DNA from: Pseudobutyrivibrio ruminis HUN009
GTDB taxonomy: Bacteria; Bacillota; Clostridia; Lachnospirales; Lachnospiraceae
Direction of reading: 5' to 3'
NCBI RefSeq assembly: GCF_000703005.1
Contig: NZ_JNLH01000001.1
Span: 1,295,001 to 1,359,000, forward strand
Length of the DNA: 64,000 bases
Below, piece by piece: positions 50,138 through 60,600 of the stretch. The stretch's first letter is position 1, and each line of letters opens with the position of its first letter. The notes under the pieces were generated by a model, which made no database searches, was not told the DNA's origin, and saw only the letters and a program-made list of their open reading frames with translations. The position numbers and the translations under genes were made by a program.

Positions 50138-51292
50138 ATGTTTAAATTTATGGCGGAAAAACAGTATGGTCAGTTTACTAAAGAAGAATATGAACCAATG
50201 GTTGGTCTGTCAGCATTGGATGTGTTTTTGGCTAGAGTGTACAGGTTTGTAATACTTATTCCGACTACCGTTGCAGCTACATCAGCAGTAGCATATACTC
50301 TGACCAAAATAGCAGGATTCTATCAAGAGGTTTCATGGGATGCATTGCTGATTTTTGATTTAACAAATCTTTGTTATTTTATGTTGGCTCTTCACTTTTA
50401 TCGTGCAGGTCTGCAGGGCGACAGTCTGGAAAAACAGAGCAAGTTGAAGCTGCATAAAATCGCGGTAGGAATTGGCATTATTATTCAATTTAATTTTACA
50501 ATCTATTTGATTCCTTATGGCCAGTGGTGGGCTTTTGCGCCATTCTTTATATTCTTTACCGTTTTCTTCTTTGATATGAGGCTTACAAGTGTTGTAACAG
50601 CAGCAGTTTTGGCCTCAACGGTGCTTTCTTGGATTATTTCTCCTGAAATAATGTGGGAACCAGATGGCCCTAACCATATACCGTTTTATCTAATAAGAAT
50701 AAGCTACTTGATCTTCTCAGCATTTCTACTTTTAAGTTTGACTCATTTAGGAAGTAAATACCTGATTGATGAGCTGGAAAAGTATGCAAATTATGATACT
50801 CTGACACATCTTCTTAATCGAAGAACAATGGATAGTTTGCTAAAAAAAGTAATTAAGCAGTCGCAAAAAGAAAAATCTACATTCTGCATCATTATGGCGG
50901 ATATAGATGATTTTAAGCATGTCAATGATACCTATGGTCACGACTTTGGTGACGAGGTACTTAAATATGTAGCCCATTCAATTCTTACTGGCGTAAAGAA
51001 AACTGATTATGTTTTTAGATGGGGAGGAGAAGAGATATGCATTATGCTCAAGGCACCAAAGGAACAGGCACAATCTGCGGCAGAACGTATAAGGAAAGAT
51101 ATTGCTGATGACAGACTAAAATATAAAAAAGAAGAAGCCGTTGGGGTTACTGTAACTATGGGTGTAAGTGAATACCATGATGGTCTAACAATTAAGGACA
51201 TGATGGAAGACGCTGACGCCAAGCTTTATTATGGCAAGCGCCATGGAAAGAATCAGGTTGTGGTAGAATTACCAAGTATCTTAAGAGTATAG
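50138..51292 (+). CDS. Diguanylate cyclase with six-helix membrane domain
   Basis: 384 residues. N-terminal membrane region with about six helices (40-215) of MASE-like design, then a GGDEF domain (about 222-380): DTLTHLLNRRTMDSLL, DIDDFKHVNDTYGHDFGDEVL and the active-site RWGGEEI, with Ile where Phe is usual. The inhibitory RxxD site five residues before is KKTD, so product feedback is probably lost. It makes c-di-GMP. AAGGAG precedes ATG 50138. The gene is bracketed by repeated DNA (49.6-50.0 and 51.3-51.4 kb), which suggests it arrived or was duplicated with a mobile segment. Confidence 0.92.
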   Translation: MFKFMAEKQYGQFTKEEYEPMVGLSALDVFLARVYRFVILIPTTVAATSAVAYTLTKIAGFYQEVSWDALLIFDLTNLCYFMLALHFYRAGLQGDSLEKQSKLKLHKIAVGIGIIIQFNFTIYLIPYGQWWAFAPFFIFFTVFFFDMRLTSVVTAAVLASTVLSWIISPEIMWEPDGPNHIPFYLIRISYLIFSAFLLLSLTHLGSKYLIDELEKYANYDTLTHLLNRRTMDSLLKKVIKQSQKEKSTFCIIMADIDDFKHVNDTYGHDFGDEVLKYVAHSILTGVKKTDYVFRWGGEEICIMLKAPKEQAQSAAERIRKDIADDRLKYKKEEAVGVTVTMGVSEYHDGLTIKDMMEDADAKLYYGKRHGKNQVVVELPSILRV

Positions 51293-51327
51293 TGTGTGAA
51301 ATCTATTTAATAGCACTTATAGTAGGC

Positions 51328-51414
51328 ACTCCGATTATTTTTATTCTGATTATTTTTTTGAACTTAATTTTTAATGGATAGTATAACAATGTTGGGGAGG
51401 AAAATACAGAGTTA
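51328..51414. repeat. Right copies of the two repeats (tRNA-Pro 3' end and 48-bp repeat), fused
   Basis: 51328-51373 repeats 49939-49984 with one mismatch and begins with CACTCCGATTA, the tRNA-Pro 3' end. 51367-51414 repeats 49621-49668 exactly. On the left side the two repeats are separated by 270 bp and in the opposite order; here they are joined and overlap. Confidence 0.85.
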
Positions 51415-51429
51415 TTTTTAATTTTATAG

Positions 51430-51462
51430 AAAAAGACCTAGGTATGTACCTAGGTCTTTTTC
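51430..51462. terminator. Bidirectional terminator next to tRNA-Leu
   Basis: AAAAAGACCTAGGT and ACCTAGGTCTTTTT are perfectly complementary around ATGT. It ends the leftward tRNA-Leu and any rightward transcript of the cyclase. Confidence 0.9.
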
Positions 51463-51471
51463 ATTTCCATA

Positions 51472-51555
51472 TGCCGGCTGCGGGACTTGAACCCGCACGA
51501 TGTTGCCATCAACAGATTTTGAGTCTGCCTCGTCTGCCAATTCCGACAAGCCGGC
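51472..51555 (-). tRNA. tRNA-Leu (CAA)
   Basis: 84-nt class II tRNA. Acceptor GCCGGCT pairs with AGCCGGC-type 3' strand, anticodon loop CTCAAAA gives CAA, T-loop TTCAAGT. It lies just downstream of the histidine kinase gene on the same strand. Confidence 0.96.
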
Positions 51556-51577
51556 GTCCGCAGACTAGTATACTAAA

Positions 51578-54271
51578 TTAGATTGATAATTGCAATGCGT
51601 TTTTTAGTTTTTCTAGCAACTTTCCGTACTGGTCAATGACGTCGTTGTGATGGCTTTTAATATAGTCAATTTTGTTTTCTTTTGCTGCGAATTCGAGTTC
51701 TTTTGCGGCACTGGAAAGATCCTCGGCACCGATGGTGAGAGCGGTACCTTTGAGGGAGTGGGCGATGATTTGATAATTAGCCCAGTCCTCTTTTTGAAGT
51801 AGGCTGTTTAACGCTTCTCGCTTGTCCTCGTTAACAAATGTAGTCACAATCTGGCGATAGAAATCTTCGTCGCCTGCAGCAAATGCTAAGCCTGCCTTGG
51901 CATCTATAAAGCTAAGTGACTTGATGAATTCGCTTTCTTCTGGTTCCTGATTAGAATCGGCTTTTGGTTCCTCCTCCGCTTGAATCAGTTCCTCTGGTAA
52001 ATGCTTAAGTACCATTTCATCCAAAGCATCAGGTTTTATAGGTTTTGAAAGATAATCCGTAAATCCGTTTTCCAAGTATTTCTTATCAGCACCCATCATT
52101 GCATTAGCAGTGAGCATAACAACAGGTGTTTCAAGGTTTGCACTGGCACCGTTTGCTCGAATGCGTTTAAGCACTTCAATACCGTCCATCTCTGGCATCA
52201 TGTGATCCAGGAAGATGATATCGTATTTACGTTTATGGGATAACGCAAGAGCGTCAGGCCCGTTTAAAGCGGTATCAATCTGTATCTGCGTTTTCTTTAA
52301 TAGACCAACAAATACATCCAGATTCATTTGCACATCGTCTACTGCAAGTATTCGAGCTTTTGGTGCAATAAAGCTATTGGTATAGGTAAGCTTCTTGCGC
52401 ATATCCAAATCAGTTAACTCACCGATTGGCTCAGGGTTGCTTATCTGCTGAGGTATTTCAACGGTGAATGTAGAGCCATGCTGGTAAGTACTTTCTACGT
52501 TGATAACACCGTGTAGTAAGGATACCAGGTTTTGAGTGATGGTTAAGCCCAGGCCAGTACCCTGGATTGTTCTGTTTCTAGAAAGCTCAAATCGCTGGAA
52601 GTTCTCAAAAATATGAGGTAAGTCTTCCTCTTTTATACCGATACCATTGTCCTTGACCTGGATAACAAGTGCAAGGAAGTTATCGTTTCTCTCTTTGTAT
52701 GTAGCGCTAAATTGTATGCTTCCACCTTCTGGAGTGTATTTCACAGCGTTAGATAGAAGATTAGATAGAATCTGCTTAATTCTAATGTCATCACCAATCA
52801 ATCCTGCAGGAAGATTTGGGTCGCAAGTAAATGAAAGCATTTGATTCTTCTGTGAAGAAAGGCCTGCAAACATGTGATAGCACTCTATCAAAAGGTGCTG
52901 AATGTTGTATTCCCCGGAAACAACTTCAAGCTTACCTGATTCAATCTTTGAGAAATCGAGCACATCATTTATTAAAGATGTAAGGTTCTTCGAAGCAACG
53001 TTGATGTTTTCGGCGTACTTCAAAATAGTTTCATCCTTGCATTCGCGACGAATCAGTTCATCCATACCGGAAATAATATTGATAGGAGTACGGATTTCAT
53101 GAGAAATATTACTGATGAATTCTGACTTTGCTTTATTAGCAGCCTGTGCCTCATCGATAAGTCTGTTTTCCTCTGTAAGGTCTGTAGCTACGAGGATGTA
53201 GCACATTGGCTGGTTGCTTCGGTCAAATTTGCAAGAGAAATTGACTAGGATAACCTTGTTTGTCAACTTTGACGTCAATCGATAGTCAATTATATCTCCA
53301 CTGGAGGCTTTTTCAAACATCTTCAGCGGTTCACCTGTTTTTAACTCAAAAATCTCCTTTAAACGAATACGATGTGGTTCATTATCAAGCCCCAGAAGTT
53401 TGTCAGCGTATTCATTGGATAGATTAAGATGATAGTTGGTGTCAAATACTAAAAGGCCAGTACCTAATGTAGAAAAAATGTCTTTACTGATACTGTTAAC
53501 GGTGATGTTGAACATCATATAGTTGTTGGATGCAACAAAGAAAACAATAAATGCGAAAAGCATACCAGTGCAATAAAACACGTGGGTGAGATTAAAATCA
53601 CTATCGTATATACGGAAATCTGGAATGCATGATGCAGCCAGAATCAAGTTTGAAACATATGCGAAAAATACGAGACGTTTTTCTCGTTTAAATCGAACAT
53701 TTACAGCCCAAACGCAGGCGATTATGAACATAGAAATTCCCATTATAGTTAAGAACGTATAATGGAAAAGGTGTCGATATGGATCCAGACGGACATATGC
53801 GGTGTAGTTTTCATAGCGTACAAAAGTATCAGATTCTCTACTACCGAAAATTACAATATCGAATAGGGATGCCAGACCGGACAAACCGATAATCAAGTAC
53901 TCTGCAAATCGGCTGAAATTCAAACAGCTGGTTACAAGAAGGATTTCAGCCATAAGATAAATATCGATTCCAATTAGCCCCAGCACTCTAAAATAGTATG
54001 CAAATCTAAGGTCTGGGCTGAGGGACATGATAGAGTATCCCATACAGCATAGACCATTTCCTAAGGCTAGCATGAACACCGAATATTTGAAAAATCCTTT
54101 AGTGTGTTTCTCCCTCTTTAAAAAGCTTGCACCAAGGTGCAGCGAGGTGGCTCCAGCCAGCAAAATTATTATGTTAATGTATGTAATATTGTTAATTAAA
54201 AGTTCCATAAAATCATTATATAAAATAATTTTCTGATTTTCATTATCAACTTGAGAAAATTGTGGTATCAT
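51578..54271 (-). CDS. Hybrid sensor histidine kinase (7TM, PAS, HisKA, HATPase, REC, HPt)
   Basis: 897 residues. About seven membrane helices (25-260) of the histidine-kinase N-terminal 7TM type, a PAS-like region (270-370), HisKA with the phosphoacceptor in FISNISHEIRTPIN (near 391), HATPase with DDIRIKQILSNLLSNAVKYTPEGG, VKDNGIGIKEED and GTGLGLTITQNL, REC with the acceptor Asp in DIIFLDHMMPEMDG (near 688), and a C-terminal HPt with AHSLKGTA (near 842). A complete phosphorelay is built in. The start could be 54271 or the Met at 54208, which opens the first helix; neither has a clear SD. Divergent from the LytTR regulator, 28 bp apart. Confidence 0.93.
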   Translation of the reverse strand: MIPQFSQVDNENQKIILYNDFMELLINNITYINIIILLAGATSLHLGASFLKREKHTKGFFKYSVFMLALGNGLCCMGYSIMSLSPDLRFAYYFRVLGLIGIDIYLMAEILLVTSCLNFSRFAEYLIIGLSGLASLFDIVIFGSRESDTFVRYENYTAYVRLDPYRHLFHYTFLTIMGISMFIIACVWAVNVRFKREKRLVFFAYVSNLILAASCIPDFRIYDSDFNLTHVFYCTGMLFAFIVFFVASNNYMMFNITVNSISKDIFSTLGTGLLVFDTNYHLNLSNEYADKLLGLDNEPHRIRLKEIFELKTGEPLKMFEKASSGDIIDYRLTSKLTNKVILVNFSCKFDRSNQPMCYILVATDLTEENRLIDEAQAANKAKSEFISNISHEIRTPINIISGMDELIRRECKDETILKYAENINVASKNLTSLINDVLDFSKIESGKLEVVSGEYNIQHLLIECYHMFAGLSSQKNQMLSFTCDPNLPAGLIGDDIRIKQILSNLLSNAVKYTPEGGSIQFSATYKERNDNFLALVIQVKDNGIGIKEEDLPHIFENFQRFELSRNRTIQGTGLGLTITQNLVSLLHGVINVESTYQHGSTFTVEIPQQISNPEPIGELTDLDMRKKLTYTNSFIAPKARILAVDDVQMNLDVFVGLLKKTQIQIDTALNGPDALALSHKRKYDIIFLDHMMPEMDGIEVLKRIRANGASANLETPVVMLTANAMMGADKKYLENGFTDYLSKPIKPDALDEMVLKHLPEELIQAEEEPKADSNQEPEESEFIKSLSFIDAKAGLAFAAGDEDFYRQIVTTFVNEDKREALNSLLQKEDWANYQIIAHSLKGTALTIGAEDLSSAAKELEFAAKENKIDYIKSHHNDVIDQYGKLLEKLKNALQLSI

Positions 54272-54299
54272 TTCTTATACAAAGATATAGGGGGCCAAT

Positions 54300-55013
54300 A
54301 TGAGAGTTGCAGTAATAGATGACGAAAGTATATTTAGAATGCAATTGAAAATGATGGTAGAAAAACTTTCTGCGAGCAAGGAGATACCTCTAGAAGTTGA
54401 GGAATTCTCAAGCGGACCAGATTTTATCTCTGTTTTATCAGAAAGAAGATTCGACATTGTATTCATGGACATCTTCATGCCGGACATGGATGGCATAGAA
54501 GCAGCAAAAAAACTTAGAGAGATGACGGAGAGGACTTTCCTTATATTCATGACAGCGTCGGAAGGTCATTATCCAGATGCATTTTCACTACATGCATTTG
54601 ACTACGTCACAAAACCATTTACAATAGAAAGAATAGATCAGGTTCTGACAGAGATAATTGAGCATACACCTATGGATGCAGCCTTTATTAAACTATCAGC
54701 TGGGCCGATAGATGAAAAGGTATATTTAAAGGATATTATCTCAGTAACAACAGATGGCCATTACCTGGAAATCAACAAGGATGATGGCACAACCAGCAGA
54801 GTCAGACTTACATCAGGCGAATTCTTGGATTTGGCTGGTGCAGACAAAAGATTCATCATGGTAAATCGCGGCATAATTATTAATATGGACTTTATTCATC
54901 ACCTCGAGGGTGGCGATATTTACATGGATGATAAGAGTATATTCCCGATTTCAGCTCGTAAAGTATCGGAAATTTCTCAACAGATAAAGGATTATCAATT
55001 TAGTAATAGATAA
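54300..55013 (+). CDS. LytTR-family response regulator
   Basis: 237 residues. REC domain (1-120) with the acidic pocket Asp7-Asp8, acceptor Asp57 in FDIVFMDIFMPDMDG, and the Thr/Lys switch residues in MTAS and YVTKPF. A LytTR DNA-binding domain follows (about 135-230: VYLKDIISVTTDGHYLEI, VNRGIIINMDFI). LytTR proteins bind pairs of short direct repeats. Such pairs (TTGCCA, 20 bp apart) lie upstream of the two surface-protein genes that follow, so those are the likely targets. AGGGGGCC precedes the ATG. Its partner may be the divergent hybrid kinase. Confidence 0.92.
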   Translation: MRVAVIDDESIFRMQLKMMVEKLSASKEIPLEVEEFSSGPDFISVLSERRFDIVFMDIFMPDMDGIEAAKKLREMTERTFLIFMTASEGHYPDAFSLHAFDYVTKPFTIERIDQVLTEIIEHTPMDAAFIKLSAGPIDEKVYLKDIISVTTDGHYLEINKDDGTTSRVRLTSGEFLDLAGADKRFIMVNRGIIINMDFIHHLEGGDIYMDDKSIFPISARKVSEISQQIKDYQFSNR

Positions 55014-55037
55014 AATATTTTAAGTTAGCCGTAATAC

Positions 55038-55104
55038 TTTTGCCAGATTTTAATCAATCTTGCCAAGGGCGTTGCGTCTAACTTTTTTTATGTTACGCTA
55101 TAAG
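55038..55104 (+). promoter_or_regulatory. TTGCCA direct-repeat pair and -10, candidate LytTR site 1
   Basis: TTGCCA at 55040-55045 and 55060-55065, start-to-start 20 bp, both within TTTTGCCAG/TCTTGCCAA contexts. A possible -10 (TACGCT at 55094 or TATAAG at 55099) lies about 28-33 bp downstream, and no -35 is seen, as expected for an activated promoter. Confidence 0.55.
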
Positions 55105-55146
55105 CAGGGAATTTGGACTTTTTAAATTGAAAGGGCACAGAAAGTT

Positions 55147-57402
55147 ATGAGGAGAGGTTCAGCAAAGGCTTTGGCAGCTGGATTATCTACAATTACATTA
55201 GCTGGTAGTATCGTATTTCCGATACAGGTAGAGGCTTCAGAGAATTCTGAAGGCTCTGTTGTTGTGCCTTCAGATACTAAAGAGCAGCAGGTTGTTTCGC
55301 CAGAGGAAGCTGCAGTAGAAAGTAGCGCTAGCGTAACTGAATCGGTCGCAGAGACACTTGCTGATGCAGATGTTTCTACAGAGGTAAGCGATGCAGTAGA
55401 TGCAGGTGTGGTAGAGGAAAACGCTACTTCTGATTCACAGGCAATCACACAGGATATTACCGATGCAAACACTCAGGTTGCTGATGCAGCTACAGCAGTT
55501 TCAGGTGTGGCAGATGCAAAGGATTCCATGGATTCAAGCATTGCAGCAGCAGATGAAAGCCTTGCTTCAGCAAATGATACTGCTTCAGGCTTAGCACAGG
55601 TCACAGGCCAGGCTAGCGAAGTGGCAAATGCAGCAGCGGTTGCAGTGGCAGACACAAACACTGATCAGGAAAGTGCAGAAGCTATTATCGCAGATGCTAC
55701 CGCCACTGTTGAGGAAGCAGAAAAGCAGTTCGCATCAGCAGAGGAAACTTATAACAACAAACTTTCAGAATACGAATCAGCTAAAGCTGAATACGAAGCT
55801 GCAGCTGAAGAATACAATAATAAAAAATCACAGGCTACATCAGATTTATCAGATGCAGAGGCTACACTTACAGACGCCCAGGAAAAGCTCGCTTCATTAG
55901 AAGAGCAGCTAGAGGCAGCAGGCCAGGACCTTGCAGCAGCTGGCGCCGATGCACTTATTGCAGCAGACGCAGATAAATCCGATGTCACATCATACATCGC
56001 TACGGTGGTAGAACATTACTACGCACCAAACACAGAGCTTGCTGATGGCCAGTCTGTTTCAAACTTTACAGTCACACCTTACAAAGGAAATGTTATTGGT
56101 ATTTCATATGATATTGTGGATGCCGATGGCAATGTTGTACGTACTGTAAGCGCTAATTACGGATATACGGTAGATTACAAATCTGGCGAGGTTCGTATTT
56201 ACGATAGAGATTTAGTATACGAATACCAGGACATCAACGGCAACACAGTGACTCTTACAAAGGAAGAGGCTGAGCAGTTGAAGGATGGCGTGATTGAGTA
56301 TTCTTATTGGACTGCCACAGGATTTTATATTCCTAGTTATTATGGCTGGGTGATTGAATCAACTTATACTAAGCGTCCAGAAAACAGATGGACGTATAGT
56401 GATTTCAATGATTTGATTAAGTTCGAAGAAACAAAGGGAAGAGTAGTTACAAGTACAGCAGCAGAATATCCATATGGCTACTTCAGGTACTACCAAGGCA
56501 CCAGCGTTTCATCCACTGTTAAGAACTCAAAATACACATCAGAGGACGACCTTAAAAATGCAATAGTTGATGATGCTAAGACTCAGAATAATGCTACAGG
56601 TGTTGCTTTTGATAAAAGCAAGCTATTAAACATTACAGAGCACAAAACAACAGCTGAGGCTTATGGTTACGAAGTAAATAATAATCAGGTATTTACAAGC
56701 GCATCCAAGGATTACGCTTCATATATATCAAAGATTACTGAAAAATATAATGCTTACAAAGCTCTTTCAGAGGCTGTCAGCTCAGCAAAGGCGGATTTTG
56801 AATCAGCCAAGCAGACAGTATCTAGCTTGAAGCAGCAGATTGCAGATTTAGATGCCGCAAGCGATATTAATACAGGAATGGAGCTTGCAAGACTTCAGGG
56901 TGAGCTTGAAAAAGCTCAGGCTGATTACGACATAGCAAAATCAAATCTGGCAGATGCAAAGGAAGCTTTAGCAACAGCAAAATCAACATATGAAGCCAGA
57001 TTCAACACAGTTTCTTCTATAGTATTAGCTCCGGCAGATTCCGAAGAGGTTATCCAAGATGAAGAGGAAAACGAAGAGGAGGAGCTAGAGGAAGAAGAAA
57101 TCGAAGATGAGGAATCAGTAGAAGAGATTCACATAATCACTTTCCCAAGTGGCAATGCTGGCGGATATGGATATGGTGGCGAGGCAGAGATTCCACAGGA
57201 TCTGCCTGAGGAACCTGCACCAGAGGAAACAGTCACAATCGAAGAGGAACAGTCACCTACAGGAATCACCCTGGCAGGCCTCATGGAAAGAGGCAAATGG
57301 TTCGTCGGACTTGCAGGTGTTTCAACTGCAGGAGTTGGCGTTGGTATCCTCGAAGCAAAGCGCCGAGCAGCTATAAAGCTCATCGATAAATTAAATCAGT
57401 AA
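55147..57402 (+). CDS. Large coiled-coil surface protein with C-terminal membrane anchor
   Basis: 751 residues. Signal peptide (1-28, ending VEAS). Ala/Ser/Asp/Thr-rich region to about 185. First coiled coil at about 185-275 (YNNKLSEYESAKAEYEAAAEEYNNKKSQ, core 195-222). A Tyr-rich globular region of unknown fold (280-540) follows, then a second coil (540-640), an acidic run (650-670), a Gly/Tyr stretch, and a C-terminal hydrophobic helix (about 712-733) followed by a basic tail. No LPXTG. It is a paralogue of the next gene with the same layout (coil, AGADA block, Tyr-rich module, coil, anchor). GAGGAGAGG precedes the start. Role in adhesion or envelope is inferred. Confidence 0.85.
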   Translation: MRRGSAKALAAGLSTITLAGSIVFPIQVEASENSEGSVVVPSDTKEQQVVSPEEAAVESSASVTESVAETLADADVSTEVSDAVDAGVVEENATSDSQAITQDITDANTQVADAATAVSGVADAKDSMDSSIAAADESLASANDTASGLAQVTGQASEVANAAAVAVADTNTDQESAEAIIADATATVEEAEKQFASAEETYNNKLSEYESAKAEYEAAAEEYNNKKSQATSDLSDAEATLTDAQEKLASLEEQLEAAGQDLAAAGADALIAADADKSDVTSYIATVVEHYYAPNTELADGQSVSNFTVTPYKGNVIGISYDIVDADGNVVRTVSANYGYTVDYKSGEVRIYDRDLVYEYQDINGNTVTLTKEEAEQLKDGVIEYSYWTATGFYIPSYYGWVIESTYTKRPENRWTYSDFNDLIKFEETKGRVVTSTAAEYPYGYFRYYQGTSVSSTVKNSKYTSEDDLKNAIVDDAKTQNNATGVAFDKSKLLNITEHKTTAEAYGYEVNNNQVFTSASKDYASYISKITEKYNAYKALSEAVSSAKADFESAKQTVSSLKQQIADLDAASDINTGMELARLQGELEKAQADYDIAKSNLADAKEALATAKSTYEARFNTVSSIVLAPADSEEVIQDEEENEEEELEEEEIEDEESVEEIHIITFPSGNAGGYGYGGEAEIPQDLPEEPAPEETVTIEEEQSPTGITLAGLMERGKWFVGLAGVSTAGVGVGILEAKRRAAIKLIDKLNQ

Positions 57403-57410
57403 TAGTTACT

Positions 57411-57442
57411 AACTAGTCAGCATATGCTGGCTAGTTTTTTTG
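57411..57442 (+). terminator. Terminator after the first surface-protein gene
   Basis: ACTAG...CAGCAT and ATGCTG...CTAGT pair with small bulges, followed by seven T. Confidence 0.85.
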
Positions 57443-57452
57443 TGGAAACATC

Positions 57453-57513
57453 TTGCCAAAAAATGTCACATTTTGCCAGCGTTATTGTACGTAACGATTT
57501 TCGGTGTTATATT
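57453..57513 (+). promoter_or_regulatory. TTGCCA direct-repeat pair and -10, candidate LytTR site 2
   Basis: TTGCCA at 57453-57458 and 57473-57478, again 20 bp start-to-start, in TCTTGCCAA/TTTTGCCAG contexts. -10 TATATT at 57508-57513, about 29 bp downstream. Two AT palindromes (GTTATATTTTATAAC and CGTTA...TAACG) overlap the start region. Confidence 0.6.
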
Positions 57514-57602
57514 TTATAACAGATGTTCACGCAACGTTCACATAACAATCATGGAATGTTAACAATGTGTAATGTACGGTTTAGGGAAAGGAATTTATAC
57601 GT

Positions 57603-60600
57603 ATGAAGAAGAATGTAGTAAAAGCAATGTCAGTTGGCTTATCAGCGATCACAATTGCAAGCTCACTTAGCGTACCTGTATTTGCAGAGGAGTCAACAGA
57701 AGGGGGACAGCCAGCGGATACAGGAGCGGTAGTTGAGCCAGTGGTTACACCATCGCCTGAAGCAGTAGTTGCTAATGATACAGCTACTCTTAATGCTAGT
57801 TACAACGGAGTACAGCCATCAGCAGATGTACAGCCTGCTACTCCTGCAGCACCATCAGCAGATGTACAGCCTGCTACTCCTGCAACACCATCAGCAGAGC
57901 CTGCTACTCCTGTAGCACCTAAAACTACTCTTGAAGAAGTTCAGGATGTTGTTGACGCAGCAGGGGACGAAGATATTACTTCTGACACATATGATAGTAA
58001 ATATATTGAAGGTGGTTCTGTTACTTATGAAAAGGGAGCAGAAGCAGTTCAAGATGATGCACAGGCAGCTGGAACAGAGATTGCTAAAGCAGATTCTGAT
58101 GCAGCAGATTTAAACCAGGCTGCAGAAGATATGGATACCGCAAATTCTCAAGCTGGTACAGCTTTAGTCGAAGCTACAGCTGCGGCTACTAGCGCAAATG
58201 GTGACATTACACAGGCTAATAATGATGTTAAGGCTGCGGCTCAGGCTGTTGCTACAGGAACAAAGGATGAAGCAGATAGTCTTATTGCAAAGGCAGAGTC
58301 TTCAGTAGCCAAGGCTGAAAAGAATTTTGAAACAGCCAAGAGTGATTATGAGACAAAATTGGAGAATTATAATCAGGCCGTTAAAGATTTAAATTCTGCT
58401 CGTCAAGAGTATATTACCAAGAAACAGAATCTTTCCGATGATTTAGATGCAGCAGAAAAAAAGCTTACTGCTGCAACTGATAAGCTCTCTGAGTTAAAGG
58501 CTGCTCTGGAAGATGCAGAGAAGGATTTTGCTAATGCTGGTGCTGATGCTATTCTTACAGCCGAGAAGAATAAAGATACAGATACAGCGGCTTATGTGGA
58601 TGCAATTATGAGATATTATTACATCCCAACAGCATATGCAGATGTACTCACAAAGGACGAAAACGATAAAATAGATTTCGGTGCAGCTAAAATTACAGTT
58701 ACAAAAGCAGATGACAAAGATGACAAGTATGACAAGTATGTAGTTTCTTATGTGGACAGCACTGGCAAGACAATTGAGAGAGAGTATACATATTCAATTA
58801 AGCAGGATGGCACTTTTGAAATCAACGAGATTCTTTACACTTATACAGTAAAAGATAATGATGGCACTACTACAGATTATGCTTTTACAAAGCAGGAAAT
58901 GGAAGCAAAGGTATCCGCTCGTACTGCTGTAAAAAGATATGCTATCACGACGACAGTTGAAGGTGTTGAGAAAGTAGAATACAAGACTGCTGAAGAACTT
59001 AAAGAAGAGCAGTTGGCAAATACTCCTTTTGAATATGTTGTGCTCGGTAATAACGATAAAGATGCTGCAGATGATTATGCTGGAGAGATTACACACTTCT
59101 TTGATGAAAAGGGAAATTACATCAAGGCTGTTAAAGGCACAAACCTTAATGGAATTACTATTTATATTAACAATGAGCCAGTTGTTACTAAAGAGTACTT
59201 TGAAGATGCAGATGAAGCAGAAAGAATCAAGGAAGCTATCATTGGCTTAGTTGGTAGTGCAGAGTTTGAAGTTCTTCTAACAAAGAATACCACATACACA
59301 GCTGTAGGTAACTTTATTGCTAGATATACTGATGTAAAGAAAGTAAATAAGAATAACTTTGATGCCGCATGGAATCCAAACAAAGGCAAGGAATGTATTG
59401 ATGATGTTAAAGGCTATGCACAAGGTAAAATAAAAGAAGAATATGGAAATAAGTATAAGTACTATAATTACAGCTACAAAACTGATGATGCTGCATGGAC
59501 CAGCAAAGAGGTTAATAATTTAGGTCTTTCCATAGAGTATAATGTAAAAGGATCCTATGAAATATCTTATGATAAAGTAGCCCATATTGATAATCATTTC
59601 AACACATGGGGAGTGGTAGCTGATCAATTTAAAAAGATATATAACTTCTTTGGTGGTAATGCTAAATTGGCAGAGGATGAAGCTAGAGAAAATGCGAAAG
59701 CATATGTTGAAAGTATCGGTGGAATATATGTCGATTTTGATTGGGCTGACGGAAATTGGAAAAAGGCAAAAATATATTATGTGGCTGCAACAGATGTAGC
59801 AGATCAAACTACACACTATGACAAGCTAAAAGATGCTCAAGCTGCTGTTAATGAACAGCTCAAAAATATGGACGCAACTGGCATGGATGTAAGCAAAAGC
59901 AATGTCAAATATGAGGATTGGTATCAGGCTTCGTTAAGCTACAACAAGACAATCACAACATATAAAACAGAAAAGAAGAATGGTACTACACAGATTTCTG
60001 ATGCGGAGGGTTCTGGTTACACAGCATTTATGGACAAAGTAAAGGCTTATGCGAAACTTCTTAAGGAAATTGATGACGCTCAGACAGCATTAGACGATGC
60101 GCAGAAAAAGGTAGATGCAATTCAGGCTAAGCTTGAAGAATTAGATAAGGATTCCGAGAAGGAAGAATTAGTTGCTGAATGGGAACAGCTTCTTACAATT
60201 GCAGAAAGTAATAAGAATAACGCTCAGAAGAATCTGGATGACGCTAAGAAAGCTCTTAATGATACAAAGAATGCATATGATGCTAAGTATCCTGCAATCT
60301 ATATTCCAGCAGGTGAGCCTGTTAAATATCCATCAGTTACAACAGCAACAACTGTTGAAGAAGCAGATGAGGAAGTTATTCCTGATGATGCAGTACCTGC
60401 AGCAGGCCAGGCAAGAAGAGCTCGTAGAGCTAGAACAGTTGCAGCAAACGATAACACAACTACAATCAACGATGCTGAGACACCACTTGCAGGTGGCGAT
60501 GCAGATGATGCAGTAGTTGAGGATACAGAAGATACAACAACAGTTGAAGAAGATTTAGTACCACTTGCAGGAGAAGCTCAGAAGGGATTCTTCGCAAGAA

